Shown piece by piece: positions 1-8,399 of a stretch of DNA of 64,000 nt (position 1 is its first letter; the number at the start of each line of letters is the position of its first letter). A program made the translations under genes and the position numbers. The stretch lies in the NCBI GenBank assembly GCA_963836005.1, contig CAWIHS010000001.1:992001-1056000 (forward strand), in the 5' to 3' direction. The DNA comes from CAWIHS01 sp963836005. GTDB lineage: Bacteria > Pseudomonadota > Gammaproteobacteria > GRL18. The notes under the pieces were generated by a model. That model worked only from the letters and a program-made list of their open reading frames with translations. It ran no database searches and had not been told where the DNA came from.

Positions 1-825
1 TTTACATTGTTCTGCATAAGCTTCAATATCCGCAAATGTCGTTGCAATGCCTTCCTTGCAATCTGCTATTTGGATTTCCCGCATACCGGGTGTATCTAAA
101 ATCACCCCCCGTTCACCTAAAGAAATAAGCGAACGTCGTGTTGTAGTATGTCGACCTTTGTCATCATCTTCTCTTATGCCTCCTGTACTTTGCCGTTTTT
201 CACCAAGCAGTGTATTAATCAGTGTTGATTTTCCCACGCCTGAAGAGCCCAAGACAGCTATAGTGGTTCCTTCTTTTATCCATGGAGAAAGTTTGCTGAC
301 ACTTTCTTCATCTAAACAATTAATGGCTTCAACCATCAAAAATGGATCAAGCGCTTGAATCTGCTCAACAAAGCTTTGAGGTGTTTCTGATTGATCGCTT
401 TTGCTCAACAACACGACCGGTTCTGCACCTGACTCATTCACCAAAGAAAGAAAACGTTCTATCCTGTTCAGATTAAAGTCATCATTCATTGAAGATACAA
501 TAAAGGCAGTATCAACATTGGCAGATATTAGTTGCTTCTTCAATTTACTGCCTGCGGCTTTTCTTGAGAAACAGGTCTTACGATCAAGCAGGCGCATTAT
601 ATGTTGCTGACTATCTAACAATAGCCAATCACCTACTACCATTTCAGGCATAGTCGCTAATAAAGGTATATTAAAAACACCCGACTCTGAGGCTACGGTT
701 ATTTCAGATTTATACTGCTCAACAACTCTTGCAGGAAGAGTTTCATCCCACTCATCTAACGAGAGCTGTTGCTGAAAAAAGGTTTGCCAACCCAAATCAG
801 AAAGTGAACTAAAGTTTGACATCAT
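1..825 (-). CDS. rsgA: Ribosome small subunit-dependent GTPase RsgA (C-terminus cut by window edge)
   Basis: Circularly permuted GTPase that helps late 30S ribosomal subunit maturation in the cytoplasm. The reading frame, translated from the reverse strand, runs off the left edge, so the C-terminal zinc-binding domain is not seen. Visible are an N-terminal OB-fold-like part, a G4-type motif (LLSKSD), the P-loop GSSGVGKSTLIN, the switch motif RHTTTRR and DTPGMRE, in the permuted G4-G1-G3 order typical of RsgA. Start chosen at a double ATG (825 or 822) preceded by AGAAGAGA. The family assignment is certain; only the exact start is open. Confidence 0.95.
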   Translation of the reverse strand, partial: MMSNFSSLSDLGWQTFFQQQLSLDEWDETLPARVVEQYKSEITVASESGVFNIPLLATMPEMVVGDWLLLDSQQHIMRLLDRKTCFSRKAAGSKLKKQLISANVDTAFIVSSMNDDFNLNRIERFLSLVNESGAEPVVLLSKSDQSETPQSFVEQIQALDPFLMVEAINCLDEESVSKLSPWIKEGTTIAVLGSSGVGKSTLINTLLGEKRQSTGGIREDDDKGRHTTTRRSLISLGERGVILDTPGMREIQIADCKEGIATTFADIEAYAEQCK

Positions 826-973
826 TAATCTCTTCTAGCTTTTTAAACAGTATACACCAAGCCGCCATTTCAGAAGAATTGACTCACCAATCCGAGAAAG
901 TAAAATTTGAAACATTTGGTATTGCAGTCAATTTTTTGTTTTAATAGATTGAAATGAGCTAAATATGCATTGA

Positions 974-2182
974 CTATAGAAACAGCAAGGGTTTTACGGA
1001 TTTAATAATTTCTTTAAGCGGCAGTTGAGTTGCGCCTGCAGCAACTAACGGCAATAAAGAAGCAGCAGATAATGGTAGTAAAGTAGAACGGCTAAACAAC
1101 ATGGTTGAAAGTTTCTGGGTCAGTGTATAAGCTTTGGCAGGATCGTGAAACTGCTCGCTGGTTTCTGAGTTGTCATCTGAGTTGGCCACGATGTTTCGAC
1201 CTATCATTTCACGTTCGTTTGCGCGGTTAAAACGAGTAGCCTGTGCTCCATAAGCTAACAGAGTCTGATCTTTAAGCACCTGCAATGGCTTATAAAATGC
1301 CCGCAATGGTAGCGCGAACAATACCAGTACCAGCAATAGCCAGCCTGGCATGATAAAACCATAAGTGGTGGTTGTCAGTTCGTTATCCATCAGAGCATTT
1401 GCTACTGCAGCACCCAGCACACAACTTATGGAAAACACGAACATGGAATAAGCATTGGGATACTGGCTGATGAAGGCAAGTCCTCCATAGCCATCGGGGT
1501 GGGTTGCGACCAGGCGCAGTTCAAGCCCAGCCAGCTCATGTAGCAAAATGCCCCATAAAATCATTCGCCAAAGCCAGCGGAGCATTAAGAATAAATACAT
1601 GGGATTACTCATAATAATGACCCACCAGCCTGCTAGCGTAAGAGATCTGCCTTGCTGTGTGATCTGAACAGACCAGCTTGAGGCGTCCTGGTTCAATAAA
1701 TGTACATAGAGTAATATTGATACCAGATAAGCGATAATAAGACAGATCGCTTCGGCGATAAAGGCGTCACGTCGCCGTAGCGCCCGTGACACAGCATCGG
1801 CTGCGGCCTTAAATGACTCAGGTGCGAGCAGAGGAGCCCGAACAAACTGTAACAGGTAACGATGCAGCCGCCGTTCAACCTGATGTTCCATTAAAATGAA
1901 CAAACCGGCTGCAATAAAATATCTTGCCCATACATTGAGATCAAGCAGATAAGCTCCTGATGTAGCTGAATCATAGGCTTTGCCGGAGAACAGTGTCATT
2001 AACAGCGGTATCCCCCAGCACAGTCCAATAATCAATAGCGCCCTTGACCCGGCATGTAAAGCATTTTCATGTAACAAACCCAGTTGTCGCTGCAGTTCAT
2101 AAAAAGGACCACCGTGTGCTAGTAGAAATTGTTTAAATGTGTCTACCGTCGTTGTTTTGTCGTTGACGATTTCTGAACTCAT
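974..2182 (-). CDS. Polytopic membrane protein of unknown function
   Basis: A 402-residue protein that I do not recognise as a named family. It has about six to seven hydrophobic segments: near residues 45-65, 85-105, 140-165, 185-215, 245-265 and 275-300, plus a weaker one near 375-390. Arginine-rich loops (HQVERRLHRY, RALRRRD) lie between helices. The N-terminal 40 residues and the stretch around 320-360 (EREMIGRN...DDNSET) are hydrophilic and probably cytoplasmic. It stands alone between rsgA and a PsiE-like gene. Start at 2182 is preceded by AGGAGTTAAG, a good ribosome binding site. Function cannot be given from sequence alone. Confidence 0.8.
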   Translation of the reverse strand: MSSEIVNDKTTTVDTFKQFLLAHGGPFYELQRQLGLLHENALHAGSRALLIIGLCWGIPLLMTLFSGKAYDSATSGAYLLDLNVWARYFIAAGLFILMEHQVERRLHRYLLQFVRAPLLAPESFKAAADAVSRALRRRDAFIAEAICLIIAYLVSILLYVHLLNQDASSWSVQITQQGRSLTLAGWWVIIMSNPMYLFLMLRWLWRMILWGILLHELAGLELRLVATHPDGYGGLAFISQYPNAYSMFVFSISCVLGAAVANALMDNELTTTTYGFIMPGWLLLVLVLFALPLRAFYKPLQVLKDQTLLAYGAQATRFNRANEREMIGRNIVANSDDNSETSEQFHDPAKAYTLTQKLSTMLFSRSTLLPLSAASLLPLVAAGATQLPLKEIIKSVKPLLFL

Positions 2183-2455
2183 ACTTAACTCCTTAACAAA
2201 CTCAGTTCGTTATTTTCTGCTCCACGTATCGCCTTTAACAGATGATTACTTAATGATTGACCTTCTTTGGTAGAAGAACTCAAATTAGGATATTTTATTA
2301 GTCCAGGGTAGAAAACGACCCAAACCCACAGTATTGACATTTCTTATGCACTCAGTTTCAAGTGTAAAGCTGACCCTGGAATTAAAATAAAACATATCTT
2401 TCACAAGAATAAACTATCAAATTTCATACTATTAAACACTCTCAGGAATTAATTA

Positions 2456-2854
2456 TTAGTTTTCATGTGTATCATTATATGGGAATCTGCAATGACCAAA
2501 CCTAAGAACAAATACAGTAATCGCTAGAATCAGAATGGTGCCGCCAATCGCAATAAGCTGTAGAGTTTCTAAATTTTTCATATCGAGAATAAGAAATCTT
2601 GCTAATGCAACAATGGCAATATACAGCGGCATTCTTACTGGAAGCTTGCCAGAATCAAGGTATGTTGCAACCATCGCCAGCACCTCCAAATAGATAAACA
2701 TCAACAAGAGATCAGCTAAAGTAACGACTCTTGCTTCAATCATAGATGAGACTTCAAACCCGAATGCTATCAGTGTAGATATAGAAATAATACCCAGACC
2801 AATATTCTCAGTGATTTCAATGGCTTTTCTACTTACGTTTCTTATTTCTTTCAA
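2456..2854 (-). CDS. Phosphate-starvation-inducible PsiE-like membrane protein
   Basis: 132 residues with four predicted transmembrane helices (about residues 15-35, 45-65, 75-92, 98-118). The conserved family block around residues 52-92 is visible: FIYLEVLAMVATYL, then SGKLPVRMPLYIAIVALAR and LILD. PsiE-family proteins are small inner-membrane proteins linked to phosphate starvation; their biochemical role is unknown. The length fits the family (about 130-150). Single gene, with noncoding DNA on both sides. Confidence 0.85.
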   Translation of the reverse strand: MKEIRNVSRKAIEITENIGLGIISISTLIAFGFEVSSMIEARVVTLADLLLMFIYLEVLAMVATYLDSGKLPVRMPLYIAIVALARFLILDMKNLETLQLIAIGGTILILAITVFVLRFGHCRFPYNDTHEN

Positions 2855-3181
2855 ATGTAATTATCCTGATTTGTTGTTTAAAACAGCTACATTAAACAGA
2901 ATTTATAATACTACAAATATATCATAGTTATAACCTGGACCTGTTTAATATTGGCTTTAGTAGGGCCCTCTCCTGTTGTTGTCTATCTGGTTAAATTTTG
3001 TTTTTTTCATAGTTTGAGGAAAAAGCAATACCAGACTACTTTAGTAGGTATTGAAATTCTACTGTAAGACCTCACTAATAAATTACAAGGTATTTGTTCA
3101 TGTGTTTTAATTTTATTGATTCAAAGATTTCACATTGAACAGATATACTATGGCTAAATTAATTTGTGAGGCGTTAATTTT
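2855..3181. other. Intergenic region between psiE-like gene and rhodanese gene
   Basis: About 330 AT-rich bases with no ORF I can support. It must hold the promoters of the divergent PsiE-like and rhodanese genes. I see no clear operator palindrome or terminator. Confidence 0.5.
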
Positions 3182-3472
3182 ATGTTGACTCAAACACTTC
3201 CATGCAAAGATGCTAAGGCTCTCCTTAATCAGGGAGGACAACTGGTTGATGTTAGAACACCATCAGAACATCAGCAGTTTGCAATCCCAGGCTCAACTAA
3301 TCTTCCATTACAAGAAATTAGTGCTGCCATTGAAAGGTTAGATAGAGACAAGCCAGTGATGGTCTACTGTCAAAGTGGCGCTCGTAGTGAGCAGGCCAAA
3401 CATTTTTTAAACAGGATGGGATTTAACAAAGTCTATAATCTCGGTTCAGTGCAAAATTATTTCAGTTGTTAA
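3182..3472 (+). CDS. Single-domain rhodanese (sulfurtransferase)
   Basis: 96-residue single rhodanese domain. The active-site loop CQSGARS puts the catalytic cysteine at residue 63, and the upstream LVDVRTPSEH and IPGSTNLPL motifs are typical. Such proteins move sulfane sulfur through a cysteine persulfide. The next gene, 12 bp downstream on the same strand, is an ETHE1-like persulfide dioxygenase. The pair therefore likely handles persulfide sulfur together: the rhodanese forms or consumes thiosulfate or persulfide, and the dioxygenase oxidises glutathione persulfide. Cytoplasmic; no signal peptide. Confidence 0.9.
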   Translation: MLTQTLPCKDAKALLNQGGQLVDVRTPSEHQQFAIPGSTNLPLQEISAAIERLDRDKPVMVYCQSGARSEQAKHFLNRMGFNKVYNLGSVQNYFSC

Positions 3473-3484
3473 TGGAGGTGTAAT

Positions 3485-4177
3485 ATGCAAATCAGACAAC
3501 TATTTGATAGTGAGACCAGTACCTTCACCTATCTGCTCTGGAATGAAGCCTCTAATGAGGCTGCAATTATTGATTCAGTTCGTGAGCAGTTTGAACGAGA
3601 CAGCACCCTTATTACCGAGTTGGGACTCACATTAAAGTATGCGCTGGAAACTCATGTACATGCAGACCACATTACGGCATCCGGCCTGTTACGGGAACGT
3701 TTTGGTGCAACTGTGGCGCTGCATGAGAACAGTCATTCCCAGTGTGCCGATCAACTGCTGCTTGAGGGTCAGTCTATCCATCTAGGAAATAAACTGATTG
3801 AGGTTATCTACACCCCTGGACATACGAATACCGACATCAGTTATAAAATTGATGGTGCTGTCTTTACTGGAGATGCTTTGATGATCCGTGCCTGTGGCCG
3901 AACTGATTTTCAATCCGGTGACAGTCAAGTGCTCTATCACTCGATCACAAAAAAATTGTTCCAGTTACCTGAGAATACAACGGTCTATCCGGGGCATGAT
4001 TACAACGGTAGAACAGCCTCTAGCATCGGTGAGGAGAAGGCTTTAAACCCTTATTTTGCTGATATCTCTGAAAAAGAATTTATTCAAAAAATGGATGAAC
4101 TTAATTTGCCTCAACCGAAACGAATTGATATCGCGGTTCCTGGCAATATGGCCTGTGGTCTGGATAAAGTTGCTTAA
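3485..4177 (+). CDS. MBL-fold persulfide dioxygenase, ETHE1-like
   Basis: 230-residue metallo-beta-lactamase-fold protein. The metal-binding motif THVHADH lies at residues 56-62, followed by a second histidine in YTPGHTNTDIS (about 113), an aspartate in FTGDALM and a late PGHDY histidine. This matches ETHE1-type persulfide dioxygenases (Fe2+, glutathione persulfide to sulfite), which read THVHADHITG at the first motif. A GGAGGTG ribosome site precedes the ATG. It is co-transcribed with the upstream rhodanese. A glyoxalase-II-like hydrolase is the less likely alternative. The gene ends directly against a truncated transposase remnant. Confidence 0.88.
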   Translation: MQIRQLFDSETSTFTYLLWNEASNEAAIIDSVREQFERDSTLITELGLTLKYALETHVHADHITASGLLRERFGATVALHENSHSQCADQLLLEGQSIHLGNKLIEVIYTPGHTNTDISYKIDGAVFTGDALMIRACGRTDFQSGDSQVLYHSITKKLFQLPENTTVYPGHDYNGRTASSIGEEKALNPYFADISEKEFIQKMDELNLPQPKRIDIAVPGNMACGLDKVA

Positions 4178-4674
4178 ACTTCAGTAGCCAAGGATGGCTC
4201 GCTGTTCCGTGGTCGCTATCAATCAATCGTTGTGGAAGAAGAGAGTTATCAATTACAATTATCTCGCTATATTCATCGCAACCCATTAGAGGCAGGGATG
4301 GTTGAAACATTAGATGATTATCCCTGGTCTAGTTATCAGCATTATATCAGTAAAAAAACACCTGTTGGGTTGTCTACTGACGAAGTACTGAGCCAGCTAT
4401 CAATGAAAAGAAAAGTGCAAGATACATACAGAGCCTATGTTGAGTTGGGTATTGATGAAGAACTGAAACCATTTTATGGCAAAGGGAATATAATGCCCTG
4501 TCTTGGCAGTGATGAATTTCGGTCATGGGCTTATGAACAACGGGTGACAAACGATAAAGACGTGAGTGAGCATGAAAAATCTCTCTTTCTACCCGAGATG
4601 CAAGTCATCATAGAGCGCGTGGCTCAGATTTTTGGTTCATCACAAAAATGCGTACTTTACATTTAAAATGTACC

Positions 4675-4801
4675 CTATACTCAAAATCATTGGAAATGCA
4701 GGGAAGCGGTCAAGTCCTGAAGTCCATGAGTGTATCAATAATACATGATTGGGCTGAAGGGCGCAGACAATGAACCTGCATTTTCAAGGATAAAGAGCAT
4801 A
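4675..4801. repeat. 126-bp MITE-like repeat, copy 1
   Basis: Near-identical to 29310-29436. The ends are imperfect inverted repeats: TATACTC with TTGGAAATGCAGG at the left, against the reverse complement of CCTGCATTTTCAAGG...GAGCATA at the right. It has no ORF. It is nested in the ISL3-like element. Confidence 0.85.
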
Positions 4802-4845
4802 CTCACTCAGTATTGTCGAGTGACTAAAATACAGGTACCGTACCT

Positions 4846-5028
4846 TCCTTCCCCCTTCAAGGGGGAAGGCGAGGATGGGGGTCAAATCGATGACTCATCT
4901 TGAACAATGAACCTGGAATAATATTTAATGATCGAATGAGAGGGTGGGTTTAACATGCGCAAAAACAGTCATATGATACAGAGAGTTACCCCCATCCCAA
5001 CCTTCCCCCTCAGAAGGGGAAGGAGCAG
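4846..5028. repeat. Inverted pair of REP-like palindromes
   Basis: CCTTCCCCCTTCAAGGGGGA with downstream GAGGATGGGGGT (about 4848-4882) is mirrored at about 4987-5027 by ACCCCCATCCCAACC and TTCCCCCTCAGAAGGGGAA. Each unit is a stem-loop with a G-rich tail, in the head-to-head arrangement of REP pairs. Such repeats are the usual partners of RAYT transposases, which fits the RAYT remnant around them. Confidence 0.75.
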
Positions 5029-5340
5029 ATCTTACTATCAATTGAGTCACTATTTTCTTATCCCATTCAAATTAAGTACGCAAAAATGTGAAGAACCAGA
5101 TTTTTGACGTATTGCCTGATTCAATTTTGAACAGTGTGCGAGGTAGAAGAAATCTTCCTCGATGGGTGGCCCTGTATTTGTGTCAGATAGAGAGGCACCG
5201 ATGAACTGATATCACTTTAAAGTTTGAATTAAAGCGAACGTGGGGTATTCCAACAATAACCAGGAAAGTTAAAAAAGTTGCTAAGCATGGATAAAAACTT
5301 GAACGATAAAGTAAATAGTGCAATATGACACCTGATCCCT

Positions 5341-5571
5341 TTATTCACCTTTACTTTCACGCTTGGCCTCGATGACTCCAACAGCCTTCTTGCCCACAAA
5401 AAGTACATAGTCAGCCGGGCCTACATCGGTCTGATATTCACGTATAGCCTGCCCCAGACCATCATTCAGATCAATTTTCTTTTTATCCTGGACGCTTCAG
5501 CCTGACGCCTTGAGTAAATCATCAATATTGTCGCGTGCTATCTGTTCTGGAGATTGATTCCTTACGATCAT
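5341..5571 (-). pseudogene. Remnant of type I restriction enzyme R subunit (hsdR N-terminus)
   Basis: The reverse strand reads MIVRNQSPEQIARDNIDDLL, then KASG, an in-frame TGA where HsdR proteins have tryptophan, then KKIDLNDGLGQAIREYQTD, VGPADYVLFVGKKAVGVIEA and KRESKGE before a stop. This is the conserved start of HsdR. Only about 76 codons remain of a protein that is normally about 800-1000 residues, and no hsdM or hsdS is visible. Nonfunctional remnant. Confidence 0.75.
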
Positions 5572-5683
5572 TTATATGCTGTCCATTACTACCTTTTTAC
5601 TCTAAAGGAGCATATTCTGCAAGCTGATCCAAACTACAGGTAAAATAGGCAGATAGCCTAACATCGGGGGCTACTGTCACCAT

Positions 5684-6151
5684 ATGCAAATTACACCTGT
5701 TCATCACCCTCATCCTGCGCAAATGCGGACATATTATATAACTTCAGCCCTAACACTATTACAAATAATATTGATTTCATTGTTTCTTCCTAATTCACTT
5801 TTATTTATTGGAGTGCTTTCACGATCTAAAGTATACGCTCAAGTAATTATTCACAAGATCTATCGTTATCCCCAGGGCATGATCATCCTTATAAAGATTC
5901 ATAGGTACTTAAGTAAAATGGTTGACAGTGCCATTAAAATAACAAGCATGACATTGTTTGCCCTGATGTGCGCTCAAGTTTTCAGTTTAAGTTTCGAGGC
6001 TTGGGTGGAGATGACTGCATTGATCAATTTTTTGAGTTTTTGCCTGGCGGTATTTGGGGTTAAACTTGCGTTTCATCTCAATGTCCCTCAGCTGAAAAGC
6101 GCATTTGCGGAGTTTCTATTTCTCGTTGGGCTAAAAATGACATTGATTTGA
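5684..6151 (+). CDS. Hypothetical small membrane protein (uncertain)
   Basis: 155 residues with hydrophobic stretches near residues 18-48, 88-106 and 112-132 and a basic middle region (YRYPQGMIILIKIHRYLSK). No family is recognised. No convincing ribosome binding site precedes the ATG at 5684, and the flanks are remnants, so this may be a decayed or chance frame. It is kept because the frame is long and the membrane pattern is coherent. Confidence 0.35.
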   Translation: MQITPVHHPHPAQMRTYYITSALTLLQIILISLFLPNSLLFIGVLSRSKVYAQVIIHKIYRYPQGMIILIKIHRYLSKMVDSAIKITSMTLFALMCAQVFSLSFEAWVEMTALINFLSFCLAVFGVKLAFHLNVPQLKSAFAEFLFLVGLKMTLI

Positions 6152-6335
6152 ATACCGTATCTTATAGAACTTTTTATCAGCTAACAGGAAAAAAATATGC
6201 TTACAGCTTATGTCATACGCAGACATGATAATGATAACAATTTTTCTCGCTTCTGCTTTAAGTTGAAAAATTAAACGATTGCCCATACTGTGTTAATAAA
6301 TTGTTCAAGTATCTGAATAAAAAAGGAAATTAAAG

Positions 6336-6992
6336 TTGAATCAAAAAATCATTATATTTATTCTGACTCTCTTCAGCATCATTGCAATGAATGCGATAAA
6401 AGCACAAGCAAATACAGAACTCACCACTGTTTTATCTCAAACCCCAGACATCGAGGGAGGAAAAAAATTATTTAATATCTGCTCAAAATGTCATGGGATT
6501 GAAGGATGGGGATCATCTAATGGCGATTTCCCACAGCTTGCCGGACAGCATCGAAGTGTAATAGTAAAGCAATTACTTGATATCCGTTCCGGCAAACGAA
6601 AAAATCCAGTAATGCGTCCGGTTATTTTGGAATTATCCAGTTACGGTGACCAGGCAATTGTGGACGTTGCAGCCTATATCGAAACATTGAAAACGGATCC
6701 GGAACCAGAAGTGGGTGAAGCAGATGATGAAATGTTAAAAACAGCTGAAGTCACCTATGCAGAAAAATGTGCTTCATGTCATGGGGCGAATGGGGAAGGT
6801 AAAGCTGAAAAGTTTTATCCTTTGTTACAGGGGCAACATTACGAATACTTGTTGCGTCAACTTAAACACATTCGGTCGAATGAGAGAAAAAATGCGAATC
6901 AAGAGATGAAAAAAGTTATCAGCCAAATGTCACTGGGTGAACTGGATCATCTCGCTGATTTCATTTCCCGTATGGAACCACCGGAAGACTAA
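6336..6992 (+). CDS. Dihaem cytochrome c (cytochrome c4/c553-like)
   Basis: 218 residues with a Sec signal peptide (MNQKIIIFILTLFSIIAMNA, cleavage near AQA-NT) and two haem c sites: CSKCH at 49-53 and CASCH at 145-149. They lie in two similar cytochrome domains, each with a late methionine (NPVMRP, ANQEMKK) as probable axial ligand. This is a periplasmic electron carrier. The TTG start at 6336 is preferred because it gives a complete signal peptide and follows AAAGGAAAT; the next ATG would cut the signal. It stands alone, with a possible terminator far downstream. Confidence 0.85.
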   Translation: MNQKIIIFILTLFSIIAMNAIKAQANTELTTVLSQTPDIEGGKKLFNICSKCHGIEGWGSSNGDFPQLAGQHRSVIVKQLLDIRSGKRKNPVMRPVILELSSYGDQAIVDVAAYIETLKTDPEPEVGEADDEMLKTAEVTYAEKCASCHGANGEGKAEKFYPLLQGQHYEYLLRQLKHIRSNERKNANQEMKKVISQMSLGELDHLADFISRMEPPED

Positions 6993-7384
6993 GTCTTACT
7001 GCTAGATGAGGCACCAGGAGAAAGCTTTTATAAGTGACATAATTGCTGCTGACAGGCCATGACCGGCGAAATTGTAAGATTAGATTCAATCCTTATGATG
7101 GTTGTGTAAGATCGAGGTCAATACCAATAAGAACATCAAAACCCCGATACACATCTCGAAAAAATTTATATCAATCAGATAGTTGACATTTCCCTGTTTT
7201 ACTTTCAGGCTTGAATAAACCGTCAAATTTTCCCTCGAAGTAAGGAAATAAATAAGTAAGTAAGAAAGTCGCCGCTTTTAGGGAAACTCAGTAAGAAATT
7301 CGTAGCTTATGGGTATAGGCCAGTCGCGCTTTTTGGGCAAACGCACAGACTAACTCTCCTTGTCAAATACATAACGTAAGACAC
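6993..7384. other. Gene-free stretch
   Basis: About 390 bases with no supported ORF. It contains a short run of AGTA/AGTAAGTAAG repeats around 7250-7268 and nothing else I can name. Confidence 0.5.
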
Positions 7385-7422
7385 AAAAAGCCCATTTATC
7401 CTGTGACAGAATGGGCTTTTTT
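7385..7422. terminator. Bidirectional Rho-independent terminator
   Basis: AAAAAGCCCATT, a short loop, then AATGGGCTTTTTT: a 9-10 bp stem with an A-run on one side and a T-run on the other. It could serve either strand. Confidence 0.75.
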
Positions 7423-7502
7423 AATGCTTTATTCAATTATGTGCTTCCCATTCAGGCTTGAGCATTATTTGAACTGATCATCGTGAGTTAAATCGATATA
7501 TT

Positions 7503-7700
7503 ATGGAAGATAAACTGACTCAACTCTATGATCGAGAAACTTTTTTTAAATTACTTGCCAAACATATCGTTTCAGTCCACGATCACAAGGTCAAGCTTGC
7601 TTTACTGGTGATTGATATTAACCGTTTTGAGCGTATCAATCGACTCTACGATTATCCTTTCGGGGATTTGGTTTTAAAACAGTTTGAAGAAATAAAATAG
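7503..7700 (+). pseudogene. Truncated GGDEF (diguanylate cyclase) domain
   Basis: 65 codons matching the start of a GGDEF domain: DKLTQLYDRETFFKLL, then LALLVIDINRFERINRLYDY and PFGDLVLKQF. The catalytic GGDEF loop itself is absent because the frame stops about halfway through the domain. No sensor domain precedes it. Non-functional fragment left by rearrangement. Confidence 0.7.
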
Positions 7701-7876
7701 TTGATTAAAGCGGGTATCAGTGTTGCTAATGTCGGAACATAAGCCTGTGGCTGGGGTCTGAGCTGGGTATACGGACCGGACGACAAATGCGAAATAGCGA
7801 ATGGTCAGATAACCTTGCTTTAGGTGGACCTGGGCTCATCGATGAGATTAAGGCGGGATTAGAAGTCCAGGGAATA

Positions 7877-7962
7877 CAATCAAGGGGTCAGAGTACTTGA
7901 TCCTTGATCCATATATAAACCCGATTAGTTTTCAAGGAGTTTTCAAGTACTCTGACCCCTTA
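7877..7962. repeat. 85-bp inverted-ended repeat, copy 1
   Basis: Near-identical to 10636-10720. The outer arms AAGGGGTCAGAGTACTTGA and TCAAGTACTCTGACCCCTT are perfect inverted repeats of 19 bp around a conserved 42-bp centre. It has no ORF. It abuts an IS4-like transposase fragment at its right end. Confidence 0.85.
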
Positions 7963-7974
7963 AATATGACCCCT

Positions 7975-8098
7975 TAAATACACACTCAATATGGAGTTTT
8001 CCGGCAAAAGTATCTACTTCAACTGCTTCAGACAGTGGATTTCTGGTTGCAGGAAGTTGTTCACCCCCTGGGTGATCGGATTCTGGTGGAAGTACCAT
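7975..8098 (-). pseudogene. N-terminal fragment of an IS4-like transposase
   Basis: The reverse strand reads MVLPPESDHPGGEQLPATRN, then PLSEAVEVDTFAGKLHIE, resembling the start of a group of IS4-type transposases. It then ends at the 85-bp repeat. The family assignment rests on the VDTFAGKIHVEW-type motif as I remember it and is moderately sure. No catalytic DDE residues remain. Confidence 0.5.
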
Positions 8099-8302
8099 CA
8101 ATTTGTCCTTAATTTCAAATACTTGACATTTTAGACCATTTTGAACTGATTAAAATAGGTTAATTGTTCGACTATGACTTTACTTGACCCTATCAGCAGC
8201 CAGGGCTGGCTCAATCGAAAACCGGTTTGCATCTTCGAGTCAGGCCGCATCGTATTCAAAGGTAACATTCTCCCTGGTGTGATAGCAGCAGGGTAACCGG
8301 CA

Positions 8303-8340
8303 CAAAAAAACCGGGGCCGGTTAATAACCAGGCCCCGATT
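8303..8340 (-). terminator. Rho-independent terminator of the cytochrome c peroxidase gene
   Basis: On the reverse strand: CGGGGCCTGGTTATTAACC, then GGCCCCGGTTTTTTT, a GC-rich stem followed by seven T. A second weaker hairpin (8362-8394) lies between it and the stop codon of the peroxidase gene. Confidence 0.75.
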
Positions 8341-8399
8341 CGTTCGAAGTGAAACGATTTTAAACCGCCTGCCCTGAAGAACAGACGGTTTTTCACTTA

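Larger units (their letters stand above)
4634..5097. mobile_element. 464-bp non-autonomous element with ISL3-like ends, inserted in the RAYT gene
   Basis: Terminal inverted repeats of about 26 bp: left end GGTTCATCACAAAAATGCGT, right end (reverse complement) GGTTCTTCACATTTTTGCGT. They are flanked by an exact 8-bp direct repeat AGATTTTT at 4626-4633 and 5098-5105. GG-starting ends and an 8-bp target duplication are known features of the ISL3 family. No transposase is encoded inside. The element carries a 126-bp repeat (4675-4801) and an inverted pair of REP-like palindromes. An ISL3-type transposase fragment lies elsewhere in the window (28976-29132), but no direct link is shown. Confidence 0.8.
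4179..5338 (+). pseudogene. REP-associated tyrosine (RAYT, IS200-like) transposase, 5'-truncated and split by an insertion
   Basis: The first part (4179-4633) reads LFRGRYQSIVVEEESYQLQL, then YIHRNPLEAGMV and YPWSSYQHY, all typical of Y1/RAYT transposases. The N-terminal HUH part is missing, and the reading begins right after the persulfide dioxygenase stop codon. The second part (5106-5338) carries the family C-terminus: RGRRNLPRWVALYLCQ followed by a decayed KVKKVAKHG region with stop codons. Between them sits a 464-bp element. Removing it with one copy of the 8-bp target duplication restores a continuous frame (VAQIFDVLPDSILNSV). This is a dead gene. Confidence 0.85.

Noticed and set aside
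4846..5028. Possible CRISPR array from repeated G/C-rich units
   Set aside because: Only two inverted units, each a palindrome, with no regular spacers and no cas genes.
7720..7876. Possible small gene between the GGDEF fragment and the 85-bp repeat
   Set aside because: No frame of useful length and no recognisable motif.
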